From: Flavobacterium sedimenticola
Lineage (GTDB): Bacteria; Bacteroidota; Bacteroidia; Flavobacteriales; Flavobacteriaceae
Direction: 5' to 3'
Length of the DNA: 64,000 bases
Assembly (NCBI RefSeq): GCF_030053345.1
Contig: NZ_JASGBP010000009.1
Span: forward strand, 57,947-121,946
Numbering within the stretch: the first letter of the stretch is position 1; each line of letters opens with the position of its first letter. The notes beneath the pieces were generated by a model. It was not told the DNA's origin. It did not search any database and saw only the letters and a list, made by a program, of their open reading frames with translations. Below, piece by piece: positions 53,995 through 61,752 of this stretch. The position numbers were made by a program, and so were the translations under genes.

Positions 53995-54001
53995 AGTACA
54001 A

Positions 54002-54607
54002 ATGTATAAAGTTTTTGTCAACGATAAACCTCTTTTTTTAACCAATGAGGTGGCTAAGGAAACCGATTTTCAGTTGTTTTTGCTGGAAAGTGTTGATATT
54101 GAGCAAGTCATCATCAAAATGTTCCAAAATAAAATTCAAAAAGCCTATTTGTACTATCCGGATGAAAAAGCCATTCTGAAAAAGGTAAAAGAAAAAATTC
54201 CGGTGTGCAAAGCCGGCGGCGGATTGGTGTATAACAAAAAAGGAGAGGTGCTTTTCATCTTCAGAAACGGAAAATGGGATTTGCCCAAAGGCGGCATTGA
54301 AAAAAATGAAGCCATCGAAAATACCGCCTTGCGCGAAGTTGAAGAAGAAACCGGCGTAAACGGCTTGCTGATTACCCAAAAGTTGCAAAAAACCTATCAC
54401 GTTTTTAAGCGCAGCGGAAAATATAAATTAAAAGTGACCCATTGGTTTGAGATGAGAACCAATTTTGAAGGGGCATTGCATCCGCAGGCCAACGAAGGCA
54501 TCGAAAAAGTGGCTTGGCTCAACCCCGAACAAATCAAAGAAGCGTTGAAGAATTCGTATGAGAATATCAAATTGCTTTTTGAGGAGGAGAAACTATTGAA
54601 AAACTAG
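54002..54607 (+). CDS. Nudix hydrolase
   Basis: A 201-residue protein. The Nudix box is GGIEKNEAIENTALREVEEE followed by TG, complete with REVEEETG; it follows FIFRNGKWDLPK. The first ~65 residues form an extra N-terminal part (FVNDKPLFLTNEVAKETDFQ) typical of a Bacteroidota group encoded divergently from pyrE. The substrate is unknown; nucleotide sanitation linked to pyrimidine synthesis is only a guess. It ends 1 bp from the converging coaD gene. Confidence 0.9.
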   Translation: MYKVFVNDKPLFLTNEVAKETDFQLFLLESVDIEQVIIKMFQNKIQKAYLYYPDEKAILKKVKEKIPVCKAGGGLVYNKKGEVLFIFRNGKWDLPKGGIEKNEAIENTALREVEEETGVNGLLITQKLQKTYHVFKRSGKYKLKVTHWFEMRTNFEGALHPQANEGIEKVAWLNPEQIKEALKNSYENIKLLFEEEKLLKN

Positions 54608-54608
54608 C

Positions 54609-55076
54609 CTATTTTTCTTTCTTTACGACCACGCTCTCGGGTACCAAAACCGTATAATCGCCACCGTTTCGGATGACATCGCGTACGATGCTCGAACTGA
54701 TATAGGAGGTCTTAGAGGCAGTCAACAGGAATACCGTTTCAATTTGGGACAATTTCCGATTGGTATGGGCAATGGCTTTTTCGAATTCAAAGTCGGCCGG
54801 ATTGCGCAATCCGCGCAGGATAAAATCGGCTCCTAATTTTCGACACAAATCGATGGTCAGCCCTTCATAGGTAATCACCGTAACTTTAGGTTCGTCTTTA
54901 AAGGCATCTTCGATAAAGCGCTGTCGGTCTTCTAAAGAAAACATGTATTTTTTATCGGCATTGATACCAATGGCTACCACCACTTCATCAAAAAGGGAAA
55001 CGCCTCTTTTAATAATATCGTAGTGGCCCAAAGTGATGGGGTCAAACGAACCGGGAAATACTGCTTTTCTTTTCAT
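54609..55076 (-). CDS. coaD: pantetheine-phosphate adenylyltransferase
   Basis: A 155-residue enzyme of coenzyme A synthesis (4'-phosphopantetheine plus ATP to dephospho-CoA). The nucleotidyltransferase motif is FPGSFDPITLGHYDIIKRG (T-x-G-H), with ADFILRGLRNPADFEFE and the C-terminal YISSSIVRDVIRNGGD block. The length is normal. It converges with the Nudix gene, leaving one base between the stops. The upstream ddl gene is 81 bp away on the same strand. Confidence 0.96.
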   Translation of the reverse strand: MKRKAVFPGSFDPITLGHYDIIKRGVSLFDEVVVAIGINADKKYMFSLEDRQRFIEDAFKDEPKVTVITYEGLTIDLCRKLGADFILRGLRNPADFEFEKAIAHTNRKLSQIETVFLLTASKTSYISSSIVRDVIRNGGDYTVLVPESVVVKKEK

Positions 55077-55157
55077 GTTTTAGTTTTAACGTTACGCGTT
55101 TCGGGTTTAAAGTTAACGTTTTATAACTCGAAACTCGAAACACGGAACTTTTGAACA

Positions 55158-56132
55158 TTATTTTTTTAACGCCAATTCCAAGGCATTAGTAAACAAATCC
55201 GTCAGTGAAATCCCGGCTTCCTTGGCTTGTTGCGGAATCAAACTTTCGGTGGTTAAGCCCGGAATGGTATTCATTTCCAACATATGCGGTTCGCCGTTCA
55301 CAATGATAAATTCGCTTCTCGAAAAGCCCGACATCTTGAGTACTTCATACGCTTTTTTGGCTACAGCCGAAACCTTCTCCGTCATTTCGGGTGAAATTCG
55401 GGCCGGCGTAATTTCTTGAGATTTACCTAAATACTTGGCTTCGTAATCAAAGAAATCATTTTCCGAAACGATTTCCGTTATCGGCAACACAGTTACGGTT
55501 CCTTTATAATTAATCACCCCAACCGACACTTCGGTACCGTCTAGGAAACTTTCAATGATGATTTCGTTGTCTTCTTTATAAGCATTCACAATGGCGTAGT
55601 CGAGTTCGGCAGCCGTTTTTACTTTAGAGATTCCGAAACTCGAACCCGATTTGTTGGGTTTTACAAAACAAGGCAAGCCAACGGTTTTGAGGATGGCCTC
55701 TTCATCAATTTCGTCGCCTTGATTTAAATAGTAAGAAGTGGCTGTTTTAATACCATAAGGTTTTAACACCGATAGCAAATCTCTTTTGTTGAAGGTAAGT
55801 GCTGCTTGGTAGTAATCGCACGAGCTCTGCGGGATGCCCAACAATTCAAAATACGCTTGCATCAAACCGTCTTCGCCCGGCGTCCCGTGTATGGCGTTAA
55901 ACACCACATCGAAGTTTATTTTTTCACCATTCACCATCACCGAGAAATCGTTGCGATCGATAGGAAATTCGTTCTCTTGGTCATCCACATACACCCATTT
56001 TTCTTTAAAGATGTGAATGCGGTAGCCTTGGTATTTGGTTTTGTCTAAAAACTGATAGACTACATTGCCGCTTTTAAGTGAAATTTGATATTCGCTCGAA
56101 TATCCGCCCATGATGATGGCTACTTTTTTCAT
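55158..56132 (-). CDS. ddl: D-alanine--D-alanine ligase
   Basis: A 324-residue ATP-grasp ligase making D-Ala-D-Ala for peptidoglycan. Blocks: IIMGGYSSEYQISLKSG, FNAIHGTPGEDGLMQAYFEL, CFVKPNKSGSSFGISKVK (ATP lid), IIESFLDGTEVSVGVI, GFSRSEFIIVNGEPHMLEMN and TIPGLTTESLIPQQA. All the usual metal and substrate residues appear to be in place. It lies in a conserved Flavobacteriia neighbourhood with coaD downstream and the PASTA and pseudouridine synthase genes divergent upstream. Confidence 0.96.
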   Translation of the reverse strand: MKKVAIIMGGYSSEYQISLKSGNVVYQFLDKTKYQGYRIHIFKEKWVYVDDQENEFPIDRNDFSVMVNGEKINFDVVFNAIHGTPGEDGLMQAYFELLGIPQSSCDYYQAALTFNKRDLLSVLKPYGIKTATSYYLNQGDEIDEEAILKTVGLPCFVKPNKSGSSFGISKVKTAAELDYAIVNAYKEDNEIIIESFLDGTEVSVGVINYKGTVTVLPITEIVSENDFFDYEAKYLGKSQEITPARISPEMTEKVSAVAKKAYEVLKMSGFSRSEFIIVNGEPHMLEMNTIPGLTTESLIPQQAKEAGISLTDLFTNALELALKK

Positions 56133-56401
56133 TGGTAGATGGAGTTAGGTTGGTCTCTGATGAAACAAAATTATTATTTTTTATTGAGATACGACTATGT
56201 GGTTTCGATTTTTAGACTTCTTAGAAGGTTAGACTTGCCTGCGGCTTTTAGATTGTTAGGTTTCGTGTGCTTTCTAATTCTCTAAAACCGAAGCCTATCT
56301 AACAATCTAAAAGCAAAGCGACTCTAAAAGTCTAAAAAGGCGTGTCTAAAAATCTAAGAGCGAAGCGCATCTTTTTTATATCTTTGCTCAAATTAATTTT
56401 T
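56133..56401. repeat. intergenic region with long hairpin
   Basis: Perfect 15-bp arms CTTTTAGATTGTTAG (56245-56259) and CTAACAATCTAAAAG (56299-56313), with partly complementary inner parts. Around it the words TCTAAAA and GCGAAGCG recur. No gene is seen; it must carry the promoters of ddl and the PASTA gene. Confidence 0.75.
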
Positions 56402-57019
56402 ATGAGCCTACGACACTATTTAACCAGTCGGGTTTTCTTTGCCCAAATTCTAGCCGCCATGGCTATTTTTACCGCCTTGGCCTATTTGTTCTTCCACTGG
56501 ATTACCTACACCACGCACCACGGTCAGGAAATTACAGTGCCCGATTTGGCCAAACTCTCTGCCGAGCAAGCCGAGGAAAAATTAGAGGCCTTAGACTTGG
56601 ATTACATCATTTTAGATACCGTCGATTTCCGACCGGAGTTTCCCAAACTCAGTATAGTAGAGCAGGAGCCCAAAGCCGGTGCTAAGGTAAAAGAAGGCCG
56701 TAAGATTTATATCAAAATAAATGCATCCACCTATACCATGGTCGCTGTTCCCGATTTGATTGAGAAGACGTATCGTCAGGCGGTGCCGACGCTTGAAGCC
56801 GTGGGATTAAAAGAAGGTACCATTACCTACAAACCGTATTTGGGAAAAGATATGGTGTTGGAGATGCGTATGAACGGAAAAAAAATAAAAGCCGGAGACA
56901 AGGTGTTGAAGTCCTCTAAAATCGATTTGGTTTTGGGTGACGGCAAAGTGGTTTTTGACGATACCACCATCGATTCTACCGCAGTTGATTCTACTGATAT
57001 CGTGATGCCAAATGAATAA
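56402..57019 (+). CDS. PASTA domain membrane protein
   Basis: About 205 residues. A single N-terminal membrane helix (AQILAAMAIFTALAYLFFHW) is followed by periplasmic PASTA domains: GQEITVPDLAKLSAEQAEEK to about residue 110, then VAVPDLIEKTYRQAVPTLEA, and an acidic Thr/Asp tail. PASTA domains bind peptidoglycan fragments or beta-lactams in Ser/Thr kinases and PBPs; here no kinase is attached. ATG 56402 is chosen because ATG 56342 lies in the repeat region. It overlaps the pseudouridine synthase start by 8 bp, so the two are translationally coupled. Confidence 0.88.
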   Translation: MSLRHYLTSRVFFAQILAAMAIFTALAYLFFHWITYTTHHGQEITVPDLAKLSAEQAEEKLEALDLDYIILDTVDFRPEFPKLSIVEQEPKAGAKVKEGRKIYIKINASTYTMVAVPDLIEKTYRQAVPTLEAVGLKEGTITYKPYLGKDMVLEMRMNGKKIKAGDKVLKSSKIDLVLGDGKVVFDDTTIDSTAVDSTDIVMPNE

Positions 57020-58055
57020 CAGTAATGAAATCAACGATTTAGAAGAGGAGTTGTTCGAACACCATCGGTTTGTTTCGCCCAAAGGACAATCGCTTTTGCG
57101 GGTCGACAAGTTTTTAATGCAACTCATAGAGAATGCCACCCGAAACAAAATCCAACAAGCAGCCGAAAGAGGCAACATTTGGGTAAATGATGTGCCGGTG
57201 AAATCCAATTATCGGGTAAAACCGTTTGATGTGGTGCGTGTGATGCTCGAGCATCCGCCGTTTGAAAATCACATCATTCCCGAAGACATTCCGCTCAATA
57301 TTGTGTATGAAGACGACGCTTTGTTAGTGATTAACAAACCGCCGGGGCTGGTGGTACATCCCGGTCACGGCAATTATACCGGTACTTTGGTGAATGCTTT
57401 GGCTTTTCATTTTGATCATTTGCCGATGAATTCCAGTGAGCGTCCCGGTTTGGTGCACCGTATCGATAAAAACACCTCGGGTTTGTTGGTGATTGCCAAA
57501 ACGGAAGCAGCCATGAGTCATTTGGCCAAACAGTTTGAAGATAAAACCACCGAGCGCGAATACATTGCTTTGGTTTGGGGCAATGTCAAAGAAGACGAAG
57601 GCACCATTACCGGCAACATTGCCCGTCATGTAAAAGACCGCATGCAAATGGCGGTTTTCCCCGATGGCGATGTGGGCAAGCATGCCGTAACCCATTATAA
57701 AGTCTTGGAACGATTTGGTTATGTGACGTTGGTTTCCTGTAAATTAGAAACCGGCCGAACCCACCAAATTCGCGTGCACATGAAATACATCGGGCATACC
57801 TTGTTTAACGATGCGCGGTATGGCGGTGATTTGATTTTAAAAGGCACCACGTTTACCAAATACAAACAGTTCATCGACAATTGTTTTAAAACCTTGCCTC
57901 GTCAGGCCCTGCATGCCAAAACCTTGGGTTTTGAGCATCCGGTAACTAAAGCCTACATGCGTTTTGATACCGAACTTCCGGACGATATGAAAGAGTGCAT
58001 CGAAAAATGGCGCAATTACGCCAAATCGCACAGCGAAGTAAACGATGAAGCATAA
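57012..58055 (+). CDS. RluA-family 23S rRNA pseudouridine synthase (RluD-like)
   Basis: A 347-residue enzyme. An N-terminal S4 RNA-binding domain (LLRVDKFLMQLIENATRNKI, QAAERGNIWVNDVPVKSNYR) is followed by the catalytic domain with PGLVHRIDKNTSGLLVIAKT (catalytic Asp in RIDKNTSG), KLETGRTHQIRVHMKYIG and RQALHAKTLGFEHP. It isomerises uridines in rRNA, probably in helix 69 of 23S as RluD does. Coupled to the PASTA gene by an 8-bp overlap; a terminator follows. Confidence 0.93.
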   Translation: MNNSNEINDLEEELFEHHRFVSPKGQSLLRVDKFLMQLIENATRNKIQQAAERGNIWVNDVPVKSNYRVKPFDVVRVMLEHPPFENHIIPEDIPLNIVYEDDALLVINKPPGLVVHPGHGNYTGTLVNALAFHFDHLPMNSSERPGLVHRIDKNTSGLLVIAKTEAAMSHLAKQFEDKTTEREYIALVWGNVKEDEGTITGNIARHVKDRMQMAVFPDGDVGKHAVTHYKVLERFGYVTLVSCKLETGRTHQIRVHMKYIGHTLFNDARYGGDLILKGTTFTKYKQFIDNCFKTLPRQALHAKTLGFEHPVTKAYMRFDTELPDDMKECIEKWRNYAKSHSEVNDEA

Positions 58056-58057
58056 AA

Positions 58058-58081
58058 AAAGTCCTGAACAATCAGGACTTT
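58058..58081. terminator. terminator between converging rluA-family and lgt genes
   Basis: Stem AAAGTCCTGA / TCAGGACTTT with a 4-nt loop, 3 bp after the pseudouridine synthase stop. Confidence 0.85.
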
Positions 58082-58087
58082 ATATTT

Positions 58088-59014
58088 TTAGAACTCGTCT
58101 TCAATCGGCTTTTCGGCCATGAAGATATAGTAGATGCCGACCAGTATAAACGGAATACTGAGCCACTGACCGGTGGTTAATAATTTCAGACTTTCTTCAA
58201 TACCACCCTGACTTTCTTTTACATATTCGACCACAAAACGCACCGACCATAGCAGTACTAAGAAGTACCCAAACAACAAGCCTTGTTTCTCGGCGGTCTT
58301 AGTCTTCCAATACAAATAGAATAAGATAAAGAAAACAAAGATATAAGCAAAGGCTTCGTACAATTGTGCCGGATGACGATACGGAATTTGGCTGATGATA
58401 TCCGCATATTTCGGATCGGTTTGCAGCACATGGAAAGCTTCTTTCGCATTCTTAGCGCCGGTAATTTGGAGTAGGTTATGCGATTTCCAGAACTCGTCGT
58501 CCTTTACGAATTTCACTGCATAGAAATGATCCCCGGAAGTCACATGACCGTATATTTCCGAATTGAAAAAGTTACCGATACGCACAAACACGGCACCACT
58601 GGCCACCGGAATGACTACCCGGTCTAATACCCAAAGCATCGGGCGGCGGATTACTTTTTTGCTGTAAAAATACATGGCTATAATGATGGCAATGGCAGCA
58701 CCATGACTGGCTAAGCCTCTGAAACCGGTGAATTCAAATTCGGGATCAAACTTAAAAGGCAACAGGATCTCTACAGGGTTGTTTCGGAAATATTCCCATT
58801 CGTAAAAAAATACCTGACCAAAACGGGCACCGAGTAGTGTAGCCACTACCGTCCAGATGAATAGCGTATCCAGTTTTTCAATAGGTTCATTTTCACGATC
58901 AAAAATGTGTTTCATCAAATACCAACCCAATCCAAATGCAATAACAAACATTAAGCTGTAATAACGCACGGTAAATGAGCCGATATCAATTCCTTCAGAG
59001 GGATTCCAAATCAT
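58088..59014 (-). CDS. lgt: prolipoprotein diacylglyceryl transferase
   Basis: A 308-residue inner-membrane enzyme that puts diacylglycerol on the lipobox cysteine of prolipoproteins; several lipoproteins in this window would be its substrates. It has seven hydrophobic segments. The Lgt signature is FVRIGNFFNSEIYGHV, and other conserved parts are FRGLASHGAAIAI and HPAQLYEAFAYIF. It is slightly longer than the E. coli enzyme, because of an insertion after the signature (about residues 155-195). It follows yidD on the same strand with a 78-bp gap. Confidence 0.95.
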   Translation of the reverse strand: MIWNPSEGIDIGSFTVRYYSLMFVIAFGLGWYLMKHIFDRENEPIEKLDTLFIWTVVATLLGARFGQVFFYEWEYFRNNPVEILLPFKFDPEFEFTGFRGLASHGAAIAIIIAMYFYSKKVIRRPMLWVLDRVVIPVASGAVFVRIGNFFNSEIYGHVTSGDHFYAVKFVKDDEFWKSHNLLQITGAKNAKEAFHVLQTDPKYADIISQIPYRHPAQLYEAFAYIFVFFILFYLYWKTKTAEKQGLLFGYFLVLLWSVRFVVEYVKESQGGIEESLKLLTTGQWLSIPFILVGIYYIFMAEKPIEDEF

Positions 59015-59092
59015 GATTCAAGTAATTTTGGGGTTTAGTGATAGTGTAAAAGTAATGAAATGTTTGGGAAAGAAAAAGAATTAACGTTTTCT

Positions 59093-59335
59093 TTAGTGCG
59101 AGCACTTCTTGTCGGGCACCGGATCGTAACCGCTTTTGCCCCACGGATGACAACGGGCAATGCGCCTGATGCCCAAGTAGCTTCCGTAAAACAAACCGTG
59201 CACTTTTAGTGCTTCGATAAAGTAGGTGGAACAGGTGGGTTGAAAACGACAAGTAGCCGGCCACAAGGGTGACAGTACAATTTTGTAAAACCAAATCACC
59301 AGGAGCAGCGGCGCTATTGCAATTTTTTTAAGCAT
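59093..59335 (-). CDS. yidD: membrane protein insertion efficiency factor YidD
   Basis: An 80-residue small protein with the full family signature: [40 protein letters not shown] and [17 protein letters not shown], with the three conserved cysteines. An N-terminal amphipathic/hydrophobic helix sits at the membrane. It supports YidC-mediated insertion. Its ATG overlaps the cysS stop codon by one base (TAATG), so the two are translationally coupled. A normal yidC/rnpA neighbourhood is absent here. Confidence 0.95.
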   Translation of the reverse strand: MLKKIAIAPLLLVIWFYKIVLSPLWPATCRFQPTCSTYFIEALKVHGLFYGSYLGIRRIARCHPWGKSGYDPVPDKKCSH

Positions 59336-60816
59336 TAGTTGATGCTGAAAGTCGTTCCGTCTTTTCCGTCTTTTAATTGAATCCCTAAGGCAGCCAACTG
59401 GTCCCGGATTTGATCCGACAACGCAAAGTTTTTGTTGGCCCGGGCTTCCAATCGCATTTCAATTAACAAGGCAATCACGCCCTCTAACTTTTCGGAGTTA
59501 TTGGCTTCGGCTTTCTCGTTTTTAATACCTAATACATCAAACGTAAAGGTGTGGAGTGTATCCGAAAGCAATTGCAGGTCTTCGGCAGTCAATGTTTCTT
59601 TTTGGTCGTTGACCAAATTTACAAAACGAATGCCTTCAAACAGATTTGCTATTAAGATAGGCGTATTGAAGTCGTCGTTCATGGCGTCGTAACATTGGTT
59701 GCGCCATTGACTGATATTTAAAGAGGACGTACTCGATGCTTGCAAGCCTTTTAATACTTCCAAACCATCCATCAATCGGTTGAAGCCTTTTTCGGCCGCT
59801 ACGATACCGTCGTTGGTAAAATCGAGGATGCTTCGGTAATGCGCCTGCATCATAAAAAAGCGCGCCACATTAGGCGAGAAGGCTTTGCTTAAAAACGGAC
59901 TGCCGCCATTGTAGATTTCGTTCGGTAAAATATTATTGCCGGTCGATTTCGACATTTTTTTGCCGTTCAATGTCAGCATGTTGGCATGCATCCAATAGTT
60001 CACCGGACTGTGGCCCGTGCAGGCTTCGTTTTGTGCAATTTCACACTCGTGATGCGGGAACTTCAAGTCCATACCGCCACCGTGAATGTCAAAGGTTTCG
60101 CCTAAATATTTGGTACTCATGGCAGTACATTCCAAATGCCACCCCGGGAAACCCACGCCCCAAGGCGATGGCCATCGCATAATGTGCTCCGGTTCGGCTT
60201 TCTTCCACAAGGCAAAATCCTGCGGATTTCTCTTGTCGGTTTGTCCTTCGGTATCACGCGTATTGGCCATCATTTCTTCAATGTTGCGTCCGCTTAACTT
60301 GCCGTAATGGTGGTTTTCGTTAAACTTCACCACATCAAAATACACCGAGCCGTTGCTTTCATACGCAAACCCTTTGGCCATAATTTGTTGTACAATTTCA
60401 ATTTGCTCTATAATATGTCCGGTTGCGGTAGGTTCAATACTCGGCGGTAAAAAATTAAAATGACTCAAAACCTCATGAAAATCCACCGTATAGCGTTGTA
60501 CAATTTCCATAGGTTCTAACTGCTCCACACGCGCTTTTTTGGCAATCTTATCTTCACCGTCATCCACATCATCTACAATGTGCCCTACATCGGTAATGTT
60601 GCGTACATAACGCACTTTATACCCCAAATGCAACAAATAGCGAAAAATCATATCAAACGACATAAAGGTTCGCACATTGCCTAAATGCACGTTGCTGTAC
60701 ACCGTAGGACCACATACATACATGCCGACATTGCCTTCGTGTACCGGTTTAAACAGTTCTTTCTCTCCCGAAAGAGAGTTGTATATTTTGAGGGATTGAT
60801 TCTTATACAGTTGCAT
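59335..60816 (-). CDS. cysS: cysteine--tRNA ligase
   Basis: A 493-residue class I synthetase. Motifs: [20 protein letters not shown] (HIGH-type as HLGN), the zinc/cysteine-binding [10 protein letters not shown] and [11 protein letters not shown], and [10 protein letters not shown] (KMSKS). The C-terminal helical anticodon-binding domain ends in [15 protein letters not shown]. It charges tRNA-Cys in the cytoplasm. A start at ATG 60816 gives the usual N-terminus ([20 protein letters not shown]). It is the first gene of the cysS-yidD-lgt series. Confidence 0.97.
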   Translation of the reverse strand: MQLYKNQSLKIYNSLSGEKELFKPVHEGNVGMYVCGPTVYSNVHLGNVRTFMSFDMIFRYLLHLGYKVRYVRNITDVGHIVDDVDDGEDKIAKKARVEQLEPMEIVQRYTVDFHEVLSHFNFLPPSIEPTATGHIIEQIEIVQQIMAKGFAYESNGSVYFDVVKFNENHHYGKLSGRNIEEMMANTRDTEGQTDKRNPQDFALWKKAEPEHIMRWPSPWGVGFPGWHLECTAMSTKYLGETFDIHGGGMDLKFPHHECEIAQNEACTGHSPVNYWMHANMLTLNGKKMSKSTGNNILPNEIYNGGSPFLSKAFSPNVARFFMMQAHYRSILDFTNDGIVAAEKGFNRLMDGLEVLKGLQASSTSSLNISQWRNQCYDAMNDDFNTPILIANLFEGIRFVNLVNDQKETLTAEDLQLLSDTLHTFTFDVLGIKNEKAEANNSEKLEGVIALLIEMRLEARANKNFALSDQIRDQLAALGIQLKDGKDGTTFSIN

Positions 60817-60848
60817 AATTTGTAGCTGTTTCCCGCTTTCCGCTGTAT

Positions 60849-60896
60849 CTTTTTTGTTTTGTCATGCTGAGCCTGACGAAGCACAAAACAAAAAAG
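60849..60896. terminator. 14-bp inverted repeat between folE and cysS
   Basis: CTTTTTTGTTTTGT (60849-60862) and ACAAAACAAAAAAG (60883-60896) enclose GCTGAGCCTGACGAAGC, a palindrome type common in Bacteroidota intergenic DNA. Its position fits the folE terminator, 23 bp after its stop. Confidence 0.7.
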
Positions 60897-60918
60897 GATG
60901 CCGCTGCCATCGGGGCTA

Positions 60919-61590
60919 TTAAAAATTGGTTTCTAATCGAATGTAATCTAAAAATTCGCGCTTGGTTTTTTCGTCTTTAAAACGGCCGCCGAATTCCGAA
61001 GTCACTGTGCTGCTTTCGATGTCGCGTATGCCTCTCGAATTCACACACAAATGTTTGGCATCAATAATACAAGCCACATCTTCGGTACCCAATACTTTTT
61101 GCAGTTCTTGTACAATTTGCATGGTCAAACGCTCCTGCACTTGCGGTCTTTTGGCAAAATAATCTACAATACGGTTCATTTTAGACAAACCCACTACAGT
61201 GCCGTTGGAAATGTAAGCCACATGACATCGGCCCACAATTGGCAATAAATGGTGTTCACAAGTAGAGTATAAGGTGATGTTTTTTTCCACCAACATCTCT
61301 CCGTATTTGTAGTTGTTTTTAAAGGTAGAAGAACTGGGTTTTTTATTTGGATTTAACCCACCGAAAATTTCTTTGACAAACATCTTGGCCACTCGGTTCG
61401 GCGTGCCTTTCAAACTGTCATCGGTTAAGTCCATTCCCAAAGTGGTCAAAATATGTTCTACGTCTTTTTTTATGAGTTCTATTTTTTGATCGTCCGGCAA
61501 TTCGAAGGCATCATGACGCACCGGATTTTGGGCGCTGGTAGCCACGTGATTTTCACCTAATTCATCATTTGTCATGTCTGTTTTTGTCAT
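60919..61590 (-). CDS. folE: GTP cyclohydrolase I
   Basis: A 223-residue enzyme that makes dihydroneopterin triphosphate from GTP, the first step of folate and pterin synthesis. Signature: NITLYSTCEHHLLPIVGRCH (Zn-binding Cys and His), then VVGLSKMNRIVDYFAKRPQV and DVACIIDAKHLCVNSRGI. The first ~25 residues are a variable acidic tail. ATG 61590 is taken as the start; a TTG one codon earlier is possible. It is a single gene with its own terminator-like palindrome. Confidence 0.95.
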   Translation of the reverse strand: MTKTDMTNDELGENHVATSAQNPVRHDAFELPDDQKIELIKKDVEHILTTLGMDLTDDSLKGTPNRVAKMFVKEIFGGLNPNKKPSSSTFKNNYKYGEMLVEKNITLYSTCEHHLLPIVGRCHVAYISNGTVVGLSKMNRIVDYFAKRPQVQERLTMQIVQELQKVLGTEDVACIIDAKHLCVNSRGIRDIESSTVTSEFGGRFKDEKTKREFLDYIRLETNF

Positions 61591-61752
61591 CAAATTCGGT
61601 ATTAATTTGGGTTTTTAAAGTAAAGCCACAAAGATAAATAATTATAATTAATCTCTGCTCAATAGTGTTAATATTTGAAAATATTTCATTTTTAACGTCA
61701 TTATTTCTTAAAATTATGTAAATTTCAACCCTCAAAAAAATTGTTGTCAGTA

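Noticed and set aside
53995..54045. Upstream start for pyrE at 54045
   Set aside because: The added 17 residues are not found in the family and would run through the Nudix gene start.
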